Source of the DNA: Azolla pinnata
Taxonomy: Eukaryota; Streptophyta; Polypodiopsida; Salviniales; Salviniaceae
Assembly: GCA_037176905.1 (NCBI GenBank)
Contig: JBBBWG010008335.1
Coordinates: forward strand, 7,501 to 71,500
Reading direction: 5' to 3'
DNA: 64,000 nt
Shown: positions 13,026 through 25,928 of the stretch, one piece after another
How positions within the stretch are numbered: position 1 is the first letter of the stretch
How the letters are laid out: each line of letters opens with the position of its first letter
Made by a program: the position numbers and the translations under genes
The notes under the pieces: model-generated
The model's input: only the letters and a program-made list of their open reading frames with translations
Told to the model about the DNA's origin: nothing
Databases searched by the model: none

Positions 13026-13615
13026 AGAAAACCAGGAATCGAACCCAAGACCTCAAGAAAAGACAAAGGAATGGAAAGAAGAAGAAGAAGAAAGAAGATT
13101 AATTTCTTGGCCTGTTGTTAAATAAATCTATTTGGATGAGTACATCACGATTGTTAACCGGAAATGTTTTTGTCGCGTTTCCAATGGGTTTTCGTTGAAG
13201 GTGATCGAATATTATTGACCCCGTTGTATGAGATTGTGCTTGCTTATCTTATGGTAATAGTCGGAGCTTTCAGAAACGATTTCTTATTTGATGGGCTTGC
13301 TGGAGTACCTTGATGAAAAACCGAGAATTGAACCCGAGACCTCAAGAAAAGACAAAGGAATGGAAACCTTGAGAAAGAAGAAGAAGAAAGAAGATTAATT
13401 TCTTGCCCTCTTGTTAAATAAATCTATTTGGATGAGTACATCACGATTGTTAGCCGGTAATGTTTTTGTCGCGTTTTCAATGGGTTTTCGTTGAAGGTGA
13501 TCGGATTTTATCGGCCTTTGTTGTATGAGATTGCGCTTGCTTATCTTATGGTAATAGTTGGAGCTTTTAGAAAACGATTTCTTATTTGATGAGCTTGGCG
13601 GAGTATCTCGACAAA
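13026..13615. repeat. Two-copy tandem duplication, about 289 bp, with B-box-like start
   Basis: Copy 1 spans about 13026-13313 and copy 2 about 13314-13615. Both begin with gaaaacc..gaat-gaaccc..gacctcaag, continue through a (GAA) stretch and share ttaaataaatctatttggat and later segments. The reverse complement of the start reads GGGTTCGATTCC in copy 1, a pol III B-box match, which suggests a tRNA-derived tail was duplicated. No coding signal. Confidence 0.8.
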
Positions 13616-14763
13616 TGTAAATAGGAAGTTGATTTGGCAATTTTCAGAATTATGTTTGATTGGATCTTTGATCCCAAAGGAGCCAGATTTATGTCATTCG
13701 GTACTGCAACACCTTAGAAGGTCAACCTTGCCGCATCACTAATTTTAAGTAACAAGGGTTTTTTTTTGTATTGTTGTGTTGTTTTAATCCAAGCATACAT
13801 TTACGGGGAAAATGGGGGAAAATAAGGAAAGAGAGGTTTCAAAGGTTGCAATTTTTGTGACCTAGTAAAGTGAGTCGGTCAATCAATTGGGAACATGTGT
13901 GAATGGAACGACAAACCCTCCATCGTTTCCTGCTGATCTCGAAAGCATTCCTTTTCTGCTGATGAATCTGCCTAATCGAAAGCCACGATAGCAACTAGAG
14001 ACATCCAGATTCGTTCTCGCAAAGAAGATATCTGGGATACATGAAGTCGTTGACCTCATAATGTACTCACTTGGATTGCTCAACAACCACCCAATCCGCT
14101 TGGCAAAACAACAGGGTTTAGGGTTTTCTACATTTCACCACCATCGCATCGGAAAATGAAGATCGGCCATAGTTCGTTACCCGTGGTTTCTGGCGAAGCT
14201 GGATTCGAGCACGAGCAGAAACAATCGTGCGGATAATCGGACCTCGGGAAAGCTATAGCAACCAAGGGAAGAAGAAATTTACAGCTCGACAGGCACCGCC
14301 ATCGAATGGAGAACGATGAATCGCACGCAACTTGGCCAAAATTGCATTGGACACCAGCAACAGCCGAAGAAGACGATGCGCACCGAGGATACAGAAGAGG
14401 ATGATGACAAGAAAGCCCAATTGCATCGATCCGTCTACAGCTGCAAATGCCCCGATCAGAAAGGCCCCGTCCTTCTTTTTAATAGCACAATCCGAGTCTT
14501 CGAGAAGCCATTGATTAGCTACAGATTTTAGCTGATGAAAAAAATCAAGCTAGATTACAACAGCAGAAAAAGAGCAGAAAATATCAAAAGAGTGTTTTGT
14601 GTAATGTATACAAGGATTGGAACTAGTTAGAGCAAAAATATCATCACTTTACATACATAATATATATACATACAGAGGAGAATTTGTTGATAGAAGAAGA
14701 AGAAGAAGAAGAAGAAGAAGAAGAGATAGATATATACCTCTTGTGTGTTGCAGAGGAGCAGCC
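13616..14763. other. Intergenic spacer and AKR 5' region
   Basis: No gene recognised. A single gggtttagggtttt motif lies near 14113. A (GAA)n tract at about 14694-14724 sits just before the AKR start codon and is probably 5' UTR. Confidence 0.4.
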
Positions 14764-17639
14764 ATGGCAGCAGCAGTCGCGACAGCCTTCCATTCTCTTC
14801 CTCCTCCTCCTCCTCCTCCATTCTCGTCCTCTTCGGCTTCTTCTGCTGCTGCTGCTTCTGCTTCTTCTTCTGCTTCTTCCGTTCTCTTGTACAATAGCAA
14901 CCATACCGACAGAGGTACCATGACAAGAGCTCTGTTCCCTCGAGCATCTCACCTCCGGTGGTCTCCTCCTCGCCGTATTGCTTCCCTTTTGCCCCGTGCC
15001 TCTTATTCATCCTCTTCCCCATCCCCCTCGCCCTATTCCTCCTCAACCCCCTCCGCCTCCTCGGTTGTGACCTCCTTTGACCCTTCTCTGGAGCCTGCTG
15101 CTTATATCCCCGGCCGAGCAGATTACTATGGAACTTCTCAATACGCTCAGAGAATAGGAAATGCTGCAGGTCAGTACAAACCCAAAACAAATTAGAAATT
15201 GAAAAAGTTAATGTTTTTCTTTTTTTTTTACAGTTGAAAGAAGTCATATCTTCTACTTTGTGTTTCATTTTTCCAACGTAATGCATATGTACGCATGAGT
15301 ATGTATTACGCTGGAATATGTAGATGGGTATGTGTTTATGTCAAATAAAAGTGCAGGGATGTATTTCTGTTGTGTGTAGTTGGACGTCTGAGGTTTTGTG
15401 TTTGTGTTGCAGCTGTATATTTAGATATGCATGCATTTGGTTACGTTTGAACGTGTATTCTATGCATTTATATATTCTACTGGGTTTTAGTACCGTCGTG
15501 GTTGCTATAAAAGGACACTTGAGAAGCTTCACGATGTAAAATAAAAAACAGGGTGCAGCTATTCTTCGAGGAAATTTCATTTTATCCATGTTGAAGATAT
15601 CCCTTGTGCCCTTTTCGAGGTTGTGGCGTCTCATATTATCTACACGTCTAATTTTGGCTGTAATCTGTGGACTTTTCGTTATTTCGTATGCTTGTTTGGT
15701 TATGGTGTACCTTGCATTTCCAGGGCCTGGCCACTTCCGACAGTTGAATGCTGGTGGTGAGCTTGGTCAACTTATTGTCTCTTCTCTTGGTATTGGAACA
15801 TTTGGGGGAAGTGAATATGAAGAAGTAGATAAAGAGTATATCAAGTTGATAATCAGAGGTTTCAACCTAGGCATTAATGTCATTGACACGTAAGTGTGTT
15901 GCCAATTGGAAATCTCTCATAGACTGGTAACAAGCATAATTCATAGAATTTGCATTCATTGTAATCTGGTGCTATATTTGGGGTATATGAAGGTCAAGCA
16001 ATTATCGCAGTATGCACAGTGAGCTAGCCATTGGACAATGCATGGCAAAGGCTATAAGCCAGGGAATCATCAGAAGAAACGAAGTTCTTGTGTGTACAAA
16101 GGGTGGATTTCTTTCTTTTGACTACAGAGAAAGTGTGGAACCCCGTACATACATTGAAGATAAGTATGTAAAAACCGGACTTTTTGAGTGGGATGAATTT
16201 GTGGGTGGTGTGCATTCGCTCTCGGCACCGTTCATTATAAATCAGGTGAGATACCATTTGAGTTGAATAAACTTGTTTCTAATGGTACATGTATGCCACA
16301 AACACAGCGATGGACTTCCTTAGAACTTTACAATTATGCTTGCCATTGTCTAGTTATGAATGTTGTGAGAGATCAGTTTATGAAATTATTATCATAATAT
16401 TTCCTGACCTCAATCATTCTCACATATCCTGGAATATTCGGATGTTATGAATGATGGTGTATATGAATCAGGGTCTTGACTGTGAGTTTCTTTAATCATG
16501 GTATTAATTTGCACATTTTGAAGTACCATAGCTCAAACAATACTGGTTAGATTGTCATTGTGATATCTGTATGAAGTTAAGGTTGATGGATAACAGATTT
16601 GCTTGCTGCAATTACTTTTTTAGCAGTTTGTGCAAGTGCCTGTACTTGCCTTTTATATGCTGCAGTTTAGAATCTCTCAAGTATTTGGCAGCCTTAAAAT
16701 GTGTGAAATATATGTTAAAAAGGTTCTTAAAGTTTTACAGCAGATATTTGCAGATTCTTGCAACTGATAGAAATTGTCATTTTGATTTTTTTACAGCTTG
16801 ATATTAGCAGAAGGAATCTTGGCTTGGAGACAATTGATATATACTATGTCCACAATCCGGAGATTGAAATGAGTGCAGTTCCTCGGCAAACAATCCTTTC
16901 AAGGCTGCGGAAAGTGTTTATAGCTCTTGAGAAGGCTGTTGCAGATGGCAAAATCTCTATGTATGGTGTGTCTTCATGGAATGCTTTTAGAACCACATCA
17001 GGATCCAAGAACTATCTATCACTAGAGGAGCTTGTAAAATTTGCTAAGGAGGCCGCTGGTAAAGCATGACTTATTCAAAACTTTAGGAACCTTTTGTTTG
17101 ATTTGATGCTTGAAATACAGAATAACAAAGAATTGTTTCCAAATTCCTATTTATTCATATTCTCAAATTATTTACTGTTTGAACACTAGGTGAAAATCAT
17201 CATTTCAAGGTTGTGATGGCTCCTCTGAACCTGCATCTGCAAGATGCTGCCAACAACCCAACTCAAAGCGTGAAAGGCAAGCGCTTTCCTTTACTACAAG
17301 CGGCAGCTATGCTTGGTATCAATGTTATTTCATCGTCCCCACTATTTCAGGTGAAAATGATATATGTGCACGGCTAGCTTCATACACCTAATATTGCAAC
17401 GTTATATTGATAATTTGCTTTGTCTGCCATGATTGTAGGGAAGTATTGCGAGAGGAGTAGGGCCAGATGTGAAAGGAAAGTTCCCTGAGTTGGGGAACTC
17501 ACGAACAGATATCCAATGCGCTCTCCAGTTTGCACGTACCACACCAGGTGTACTCACTTCACTTAGTGGTGTGTCGAAGCTTTCACACTTAGAAGAGAAT
17601 GCTGCTATAATAAGATATCCTGCTCTCTATAGGTCATAG
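14764..17639 (+). CDS. Aldo/keto reductase family oxidoreductase, predicted plastid-targeted
   Basis: Six exons with consistent phases were rebuilt: 14764-15169, 15724-15889, 15993-16245, 16797-17058, 17190-17350 and 17439-17639, encoding 482 residues. The first ~110 residues are Ser/Pro/Ala-rich with Arg and few acidic residues, as in chloroplast transit peptides. The catalytic AKR tetrad is present: Asp190 and Tyr195 (VIDTSSNYRS), Lys226 (VLVCTKGG) and His294 (IYYVHNPE). The Lys-to-His spacing is about 68 residues, longer than in typical AKRs. Late segments (GENHHFKVVMAPLNLHLQ; GVLTSLSGVSKLSHLEENAA) match plant proteins annotated only as NAD(P)-linked oxidoreductases. The substrate is unknown. 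It starts divergently from POLA1, 2.2 kb away. Confidence 0.9.
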
Positions 17640-19313
17640 TATCACCTCGTCTAAATATGTCACTTTTTGCTCCCAAAAATATGGAAGATATGTGGTTTGA
17701 GGGCTGCATTCTAGGTAGGTTCTATTGTCAAGCGGCATATCAAGAATCTGAGGTGTTCAAAGTCAGTACTAATGGAAGTTCAAGGAGTTTGAAATGGGAA
17801 AACTGCCTTTCAACTTTGGTGTGATTAGCAATCTATCGGGTAATTCTCTTTGGACTTCAAGCACAAGAGAGCGTTGTGGATTCTTAACTTTATATCTACA
17901 ATTCAATGCAAGAAGAAAGACAAGGTATTGTCCGGTCTGTGTTCAGAATTATTTATTAACTTTCGTCTTAATCTACATTCATTTAAGTGCTATTCATGTG
18001 AGTCCACCAATCTGTCTATCTCCCAGTTTCATACATTTTTTCAAGTCCTGATGTTTCAACTCCTGTTTGCCCAAGCTCTTTAGAAAAGGGATGTAATGCA
18101 AAGAAAACAGTTATTCTATCTGGGACAGTCATTCGTGCACGAATACAATTTTGCAGTGGATTTCATGATCAACATTTTGGCTTCGTGATTTTGGCAGGAC
18201 GCTTGGTCCATGAACCTGGGATGTCCTAATGGATTCTTTAAATGTTGAAAAATGAACGTATTACAAAGACTAAACTATGTGTTTGTTATGGAGATGTCAT
18301 TTTGATATTGCATCCTAACAGATTTCCCAGATTTAGTTAAACGTAATACAGCGTATCAACGGATTCTTTAGATGTTGAAAAATGAACGTATTACAACGAC
18401 TAAACTGTGTGTTTGTTATGGGGACGTCATTTTGATACCCACCCCCAAGATTTAGTTAAAATTAGTACAGCAACAGTGAAAACATGAGGTAAAACAAATG
18501 AAGACCCATTTCATTAGTATAAAGAAGTGGATGTCACGTACATAATCTGATAACACATTTGTGTAAACTCTAAACATAATAGTGCAACTGTCATGAGATC
18601 TTGACTATCAGATATTATGAGTTTCGAGGTTAAGTAAACACCAATCAAGTTCCAGTAGTTCAATGGGATGACACCATGTACTATGCTAGATGCGAAGAAC
18701 TTGGAACTAGTGTTGGTAGAGCATGCTGTAGTCAGATAATTAAGCATGATAGGCAACACCCAGCTCTAGCTAACGAAGCTCTTTTCAGCATTTCTTTGCT
18801 GTAATCACAAGCAATGACCTATGAAATTGCTGCTTCAGCCAGCCAGGGATATATGGCCATGAATTTCATGTTATAGATCATTTATAAAAGAAAATCTGCC
18901 CTGAGGAACCTTCTTATTTGTGATCCCAAAACTTTGAATGATGCTTATACAAAGGGAATGTTCCTCGAAGAATACAACCGTGTCAAGTACAAATGTATAT
19001 TCCTGTCGATTAAGAAATGGAGTAATGCATACATAGTCTCTTTACAAAATAAATGATACAGCTCTGCTACGAGTTCTCAACAGGGGTATGCCGGTCCTTG
19101 TACTAGGCTCCTGTGGAAATAAATGATACAGGTGTCTTCTAGAAGAGGTTAAAAATCAGGAGAAACAAAGACGATTCAAGAAATGCCTGATGTAAAATAT
19201 AGAAGCGTCTACAAAGAGTCAAGAATAATTTTCCCGATATCAAAATAAGAAGTATAGCAGCAGTTTGTTGTCATCGTTGTTGCCTGCATCATATGAACTT
19301 CAACATGTTTTTC
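17640..19313. other. Convergent intergenic spacer with tandem duplication
   Basis: This lies between the 3' ends of the AKR and GDT1 genes and must contain both 3' UTRs. A 130-bp segment is duplicated at 18231 and 18361 (ggattcttta-atgttgaaaa in both copies, extending to about 18475). Nothing else coding was recognised. Confidence 0.5.
18231..18475. repeat. Two-copy tandem duplication, 130-bp period
   Basis: Copy 1 is 18231-18360 and copy 2 18361-18475. They are about 90% alike over the first 75 bp. The second copy has a short deletion around the acccaccccc run. Confidence 0.8.
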
Positions 19314-22300
19314 TCAGCTGAATGTTTCAAATAGTGTGAACGCCGCAAATACAAGAAATAGAACTCCACCAATGTAGGCTATTACCTGAAAAAGATGCAA
19401 TAAAATCAAGTGGGATCTTCTCGTGAATGCAATTTGTATAAATGATAATAAGGCTAGTAGATAGATGGGCCAAAGATCAGGATCTTCACTTGAAATACAT
19501 ATATGATGATGACATGCATAAAGAAAGCTACACATGGATGGTAACTAGATTTCGCCCTCAAAAATTGGAGATTTGCATCTTTTTATACTATGATGTGCAT
19601 CAAGAACGTTAAGCAAAGATAGAATTAATTTTCAATGCTACTATGACATGCATCAAGAAAGCTAGGCATTGATAGTAACTAGATTTCAGCCTAAAAAATG
19701 GGACCAACTTTCTCATGAAGGTTATTCTGTGACATGGTTAAAGAAAGCTAGATTTTGGATAGCAACTAAGCTTCACAACCTGAATAGCCCACAGTGTATG
19801 TCGCCTTCCTACTTAATAGATGGCCAATGTGCTAAGGCAAAGAAATGATCTGAATCGATGATTTCTAAACACATTGTCGGCAGATTATGCAAAAAAAACT
19901 TTCATCGAGTTAACGTCAAATGTAAAAACTTTTCTACCAAAAAAGAAAACATGGGGTACCTACTTTCTCTGAAATGTATGTCGAAAGAAAAGAACCTCCC
20001 AGAACAGCAAGCTGAAGGCATACAAAAGATTAAAAGAAAGCTTAATAAAGCAACGATCGATCACCTCTTATTACATCATGTATAAATGAATAACATTCAC
20101 TTTTCTCTCTCACCAGAGTTGCAACGCCATGTCCAACGATGGCACCAGAAACGACCCCAAATGGCGATGACGCAGCAGACAGTGCTAGACAATGACAAAA
20201 CAATATACTCTGTTTCACTGGTTCCTCGTGGAAGGAAAAACAATTGCCGATTCTAAAATATTCAAGAGGACAAACTCAAAGAACGGAACAACAGCTTACC
20301 AATCCTACCCATCTATTCAAACAATTCTATAATATGATTTGCATGAATGAAGTACATCGCCGAAAAGCCACAGAAAAGAGCAGTACATACCAATGGTGGA
20401 GAAAAAGGACTTGTCACCCCATTCAGCCACAAAAACAAGAGCAAATGTGGCTAGCACTGTACTTGCAATAGCCGATCCTTGACCATTGCCACATATCCCA
20501 GCAACAGCAAGCTCTGCCTAAAACATGTCCAAAACCAAATACATTATTTTCAAACAGTATGTATGATCAGCTAGAATCCATCAACGATTTTGTCGGCAAT
20601 CATTTTTGTAGAAGAAACGGAAGAGCAAATCAATAGAAAGACTTATGAGAGAATAGGATCTTCGATACGCAAAACTTCCAGATTCATCAGGTCAATTTCG
20701 ACATTGTACAATTTTCTTTTACTTTTATGGGACACATATGGTATACCATTTGGATTCTGGACTACTTGGTATTCCAATTTCTACCTACATAGGCAATTAT
20801 TTGCATCTTACCTAAACATGTCGATTTGATTGCCAGTAAGGTATCAATGAAATTGCACACTATGGGATCAGGAGAAATGTATATCCCTCCGGTGGAAATT
20901 TCAAATGACTCAATCCTAAAACAACTTCTCCCCATAGAATTATACTTTGCAACTCAGATCATCACTTAACAAGGTTGGTTTGAATTTTCGGCCATTAGTT
21001 TGCCCCTTGTTTCCCAGATTGCTCCGGTCTCCCCCTTATCTTCTATGCTTCCTCTCAGTTGGTTTCGATAAGCAAGCACAGGACTTATCATGTTATCTAA
21101 CATTATACACAAGATTGTAGAACAATCATTACCTCACACTTACGTCCTATCACATAGTTACCTTATGATCTTAGTGCCTACACAGCTATATCTAGTGAAT
21201 CTTATAAATATAGATATTCTTCTTGATAATTCTATGATGGATTACTTCATTTGGTTCAATAAAACTCAACCATGAGTATTTACTTCAATACTCTCAGCAA
21301 AGCAAGGTTTATCATTCCACAATCAGAGACAATCCATGAACAGACTTCAGAGAAACATATAGCTAAATGCCTAGTTAACCAACCATGGAATCGAGCTCAA
21401 AATGCAGTTGGCATTACCTCCTGCTGCTCTTCCTCAGCTTTAGATCCTTCCATGGATGCTGCATCAAGAAGCGTTGAGGCACCAAAATACAGCTACAGTA
21501 CCAGAAAAAAGGTCATTAATTTGCAGCCAGCATTTCCATCAATCGAAAATAGAGAATTGAATGCCCCTAGATATTGGAGAACATGAAGTATATGCAGATT
21601 AAGTATGGAACTAAAAAGCTAGTCACATTGTCATCGCATGAGTTACAAGCATAACCCTGTAATAAATCAATGCATTTGTCAGAGCCAGAGCCAGAGACAT
21701 GAAATGAGGGGGTATTGAAAAGTGAGATGAAAAGTGTCTTTCTTTACCAGAAGAACAGCAGCAGCTAGATCATCGAGGGGTAGCTCGTTTTCTCCAAAGC
21801 TGAAAATAATATGCAAGAATAGCTGCTAGATGAGTTGAGCGCCATTGTGAGGAAGTGAGCTTGTCACTCAAAATGTCTAGTATACAGGCCCAACCAAGAA
21901 AATTTCATGCCATCCTCTTAAATTTATTTGGATTAGCTACCACCTCAAGGGCAAGATCCCATCAAGGTAATGGAATGTCCGGCCCAAGAAGACAGATATA
22001 AATGTCATTGCCCTGCAATGCAAGCCCAAACCATCATCAATCATAATCCTTTCGTAACTTTTGTTACAAAGATAGTTTGCCGAAAAGTGTCAAGAATCCT
22101 ACACGAGTGCACCAAAAGTTCCAACAAATACTGCCACATTGGATTTCCTTGATGCCAGGAGAGCCTGCACATCATCATGGTAAATAAATAAATATTTATA
22201 TCAGAAGAAGGTTTACCATCATCAACAGTGGAATTTCTAATAAATTTCCGTCATGAGTTTGATGCTCAAACTAAACATAATCCAACACTCTCTGCATGAA

Positions 22301-24522
22301 CTCCAGGTTCTCGATCAACCTTCCGACCATAACAAAGTGAACCAATGGAATTTACCCTAGTGTAACTCTAAGAAGGATGACGTCTCCAAGGCAAATAGCA
22401 CATGATATGTAGCAGAGTATAGCAGCTTTCCATGACTTTGATTGCTTTCAAGTATATTCATATCTGCAAGCAAACAAGACAGGTTATGGCTCTTCTTTGG
22501 ATATCACCATCACCACCGCAAGGAGACATTGAGTCTATCTATTCTTCTTCTGATCATGTGACTTTTGTCTGCGATTCTGCTGCCATACATATCCTTCCAC
22601 TCTTGGCAATAGAATCCAGAATACCGAGAAAACCATAATCCCCTTCTTACTACATATCTTCTGTTTCAAATTTCCATATGTTCCTCGTCCTCATAAGAGG
22701 AGCACACATGTTTTTAGGTAGACAATAAATTTTCTGCCTTCAAAGGAATCCACATACAAATGTACTGATCCCAATGGGTCCTCGACCATCATATAATGCA
22801 CAAGTTAAATAGTAGTATCTTTGTCTCCTCTGTGAAATACAATGCCTCTTTCACCCCTAGCTGGCTTATCTTTCACTTACATTATCACACTGTTATTTCT
22901 GGTTATGAAAATGTGCCTCATATCAGCTCAACGTCCATAGATATCATATCATATTTGGAAAAGTACCATGTCTGGTCATATTGTTATGCATATCATATCA
23001 TATTTGGAAAAGTACCATGACTGGTGATATTAGAATGCCCTCAAGTGTGACATCTCAGGTTAGAACAACAGTTCAGCTTGGATGTGCGTTGTTAATCTCA
23101 AACAGATACAATAATTACAGCATGACTAATTACAGTTCTCATGTTGCAAAACTTTTCATCGCACAGATGTCACATGCAAGTCAAAAGTGTTAATACTCTT
23201 TGCCTTCTCAAAATGCTATTTTGCCTTTCGCGCTGGTTGTTTTTATCTTTAACATATGTTGCCAGAAATATCGATTCCGTTCAGGAAGAAATTGGCACAG
23301 TTCAGCTGGTGAGATTACCTAGCAGAGATCTGAATGTTATGATTTCAAGTCCTACATCATTCTGAATATGCACCTTGTAAATTGGTGGGATTCTGAAGCC
23401 AGCTCCATGGGTTGATAAAATTACATATTACCAGATAGAGAATAGCCCCAATCCATAAAACCAGAGTTCCATTACTCTTGTGAAATGACAGAGGAACATA
23501 TTCCATTAGTTTTCAGTTTCAAAATCGCCCATATTTCCATAAATTGATGTGCAGGGAACCAAATAAAAGCACTAGTTTCCAGTTTCAAAATCGCCCATAT
23601 TTCCACAAATTGATGTGCAGGGTACCAAGTAAAAGCACATGGAGGAGGAAGAATACCGCAATGAAGAAAGTCTTGTCTCCTATCTCCGAGAAGAAAATGA
23701 GCAAGAATGCCTGGATCCATATGAAAGCTAACCTCAAAACTATGGAGAGACATACCAAACATATGCGATTTCTACTGAGTAGCGAGAGATTAACTCACAG
23801 AAATAAACCCATTCTTTACGGCATCAAGGTCATTGATCCAATTCCCAACTTCCTGTAGACTCGCAACTTCGGTATCAGCCCATGCATATGGACATGAAAG
23901 AAATCCAGTTACAAGGGCAGCCATTGTCACGTGAGATATACTTTGCAGCGATACGAAGTTGTTATCCTCCACAGCTTTCTCCTCCTCCTCTTCTTCTGCC
24001 TCTATAGCCACAGATGGTACATTTGGCAACATGTGAAAACAATTAACACGATGGGCACAAAAGAAATAGCTTCTCTAGCATCGGAGATGGGGAGCCCATC
24101 TTCCCTTCTTTTTTGACAAGCATGTTAAATCATCAAATTGGGCGCCCCTCTCTTTAACAATGCTTTCCATGAATCATAGGCAAATGCACACATTTGAGAA
24201 AGCATTGAGCAAAAGGGATTTTTTTTTTTTGTTTCTTTGTTTACTTACCTTTATCTCGGTGCGGGGGGAGTGCGACGATGTTGCTGAAGAGCCGGAGCCG
24301 GAGGAGAGGGGAGGTAGCAATGGAGCCGAGCTGCTTCATGGAGGAGGCAGCAATTGTAGAGGCAGTGGCAATGGGGTAAGGAAGGAGGGGGGAGAGGAGG
24401 GGGGTGGGAGGGGGCCATAGATATGGCAGAGGAGGTCTTGAGGAGGAGGAGGAGGAGGAAGAAGAAGAAGAAGAAACAGGGGAGGGCAAGGGATGGGAGT
24501 GGAGATGGTGATGGAGATCCAT
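19314..24522 (-). CDS. GDT1/UPF0016 family ion transporter, chloroplast (PAM71/CMT1 type)
   Basis: Ten exons join in phase: 24522-24249, 24001-23799, 23710-23657, 22164-22103, 22012-21944, 21799-21748, 21492-21418, 20517-20391, 20184-20114 and 19385-19314, giving 352 residues. Two GDT1 signatures are present in the two halves: SEIGDKT (Glu168-Thr173) and AEWGDKS (Glu295-Ser300). Between them are VAVFVGTFGAL, TFISVFLGRTFHYLDGILPL and LYFGASTLLDAAS. The N-terminus is Ser/Pro-rich and fits a transit peptide. A later Met at 24339 is an alternative start and would give 291 residues. Plant PAM71 and CMT1 move Mn2+ (or Ca2+) across thylakoid and envelope membranes; which paralogue this is was not resolved. 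A longer exon 3 was rejected because acceptor ccag|GCATTC restores the family sequence. Confidence 0.92.
22941..23645. repeat. Two small tandem duplications inside GDT1 introns
   Basis: A 49-bp unit (atatcatatcatatttgg) repeats at 22941 and 22990. A 66-bp unit (cagtttcaaaatcgcccata) repeats at 23514 and 23580. Both lie in the long third intron (22165-23656), which otherwise shows nothing recognisable. Confidence 0.8.
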
Positions 24523-24689
24523 CAAGGTGCAGCAGTGTCAGAGAAGGAGGAAGAGGAGCAAGATCACTCTTTCCCCCTTTCTCTGTTTTCCACACATCAT
24601 CCAAAGAGGTTTTGAGCCAAAGAACTGGATCATATCAGCAGCAGGGGAGAGATGATCAGCACAAGTCTGAGAAATGCTACCACATGTGC

Positions 24690-25313
24690 ACACCCACACA
24701 TACATACATGCCCACCCACACCCACATCATACATACATGCATATGCATGCATACATGCATAGGCCACATGCATACATTCATACCCACACATTATGCATAC
24801 ATGCATATGCATGCATACAATACATTGCAGGTTTTCATGCCTACATGGACACTATCCTTTTTTTGCTCTTTTTCTGAAACAGGAGCCATTTTTGTTGGTT
24901 TGATTTAATTTGAAACAGAGATGGAAGAAGATTCAGAAGAAGAAGAATGAAAGAAGAATGAAAGAAGAATGAAGAATGAAAGAAGAGGAAGAAAGAAGAA
25001 TGAAGAATGAAAGAAGAGGAAGAAAGAAGAAGAAGAAGAAGAAGAAGAAGAAGAATGAAAGAAGAATGAAGAATGAAAGAAGAGGAAGAAAGAATAAGAA
25101 GAATGAAAGAAGAATGAAAGAAGAATGAAGAATGAAAGAAGAAGAAGAAGAAGAAGAAGAAGAAGAAGAAGAAGAAGAATGAAAGAAGAATGGAGAATGA
25201 AAGAAGAGGAAGAAAGAATAAGAAGAATGAAAGTAGTAGAAGAAGAGCTCTAGAAAAAACAAAAAAAATGGCAAGAAAAAACATGTTATCTATCTATCTA
25301 TCTATCTATCTAT
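24690..25313. repeat. Compound microsatellites upstream of GDT1
   Basis: Three blocks: CATA/TGCA-rich sequence at about 24690-24830; a nearly pure-purine GAA/GAAT/GAAAGAAGAAT tract at about 24915-25240, in which higher-order units such as gaagaatgaaagaagaatga recur; and (TATC)n at 25287-25313. Long reading frames here are artefacts of stop-free repeats. Confidence 0.9.
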
Positions 25314-25760
25314 ATGCTTCTGCTGAACCAGGCAATCAGTACATGCATTGAAGATTCAGTACAATTTGATCATCTTCTGCAGCAACAAGGCAAAGCAAGC
25401 AAGCAAGCAATCATTTAGTCAATCTTACGCTGGCTAATTCATCATACTTCCCCTTCTCCTACACCAATCTTGGCAGGAATCGGGTGGATTTCGTGTTCAG
25501 ATTCTGGAAGCTGGCTAATTCATCATAGATTCCCCTAATCCTACAATGTTAATCTTGGTAGGAAGGAATCTGGTGCTGCCACCAGCTTCAGAATCGGGTA
25601 GGAGCTGCTACGTCCACACGTGGCCAAACATCGAAGCTACCTGACTGGCTAGGGTTAGGGTTAGGGTTTCTTTTCTTTTCTAGGGTTCCTTGGGATTTCG
25701 ATGGAGCGAGGATGTGATTGCGTTTAATAATAATGTATATACCATGTCAATTGGGTTGGA

Positions 25761-25928
25761 CCCTAAACCTTAAACCTTAAACCTTAAACCCTAAACCTTA
25801 AACCTTAAGCATTAAACCTTAAACCTTAAACCTTAAACCCTAAACCTTAAACCTTAAACATTAAACCTTAAACCTGAAACCCTAATTCTTAAACCTTAAA
25901 CCGTAAACCTTCAACCCTAAACCCTAAA
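25761..25928. repeat. Variant telomere-like array, 24 x 7 bp
   Basis: There are 24 consecutive heptamers with no register break. Five are canonical CCCTAAA (units 1, 5, 12, 23, 24), eleven are CCTTAAA, and the other eight differ from one of these by one base or two. It lies between the divergent GDT1 and membrane-protein genes. The rest of 25314-26803 shows (A)n/(T)n runs and probable 5' UTR of the next gene, but no gene of its own. Confidence 0.9.

Noticed and set aside
23711-23727. Longer GDT1 exon 3 adding AFIWIQ
   Set aside because: That acceptor breaks the phase with exon 2. The acceptor at 23711-23712 gives a perfect phase and the family sequence GFIS-AFLLIFFSEIGDKT.
24841-25284. Ser/Phe-rich minus-strand frames
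   Set aside because: They translate the GAA/GAAT microsatellite.
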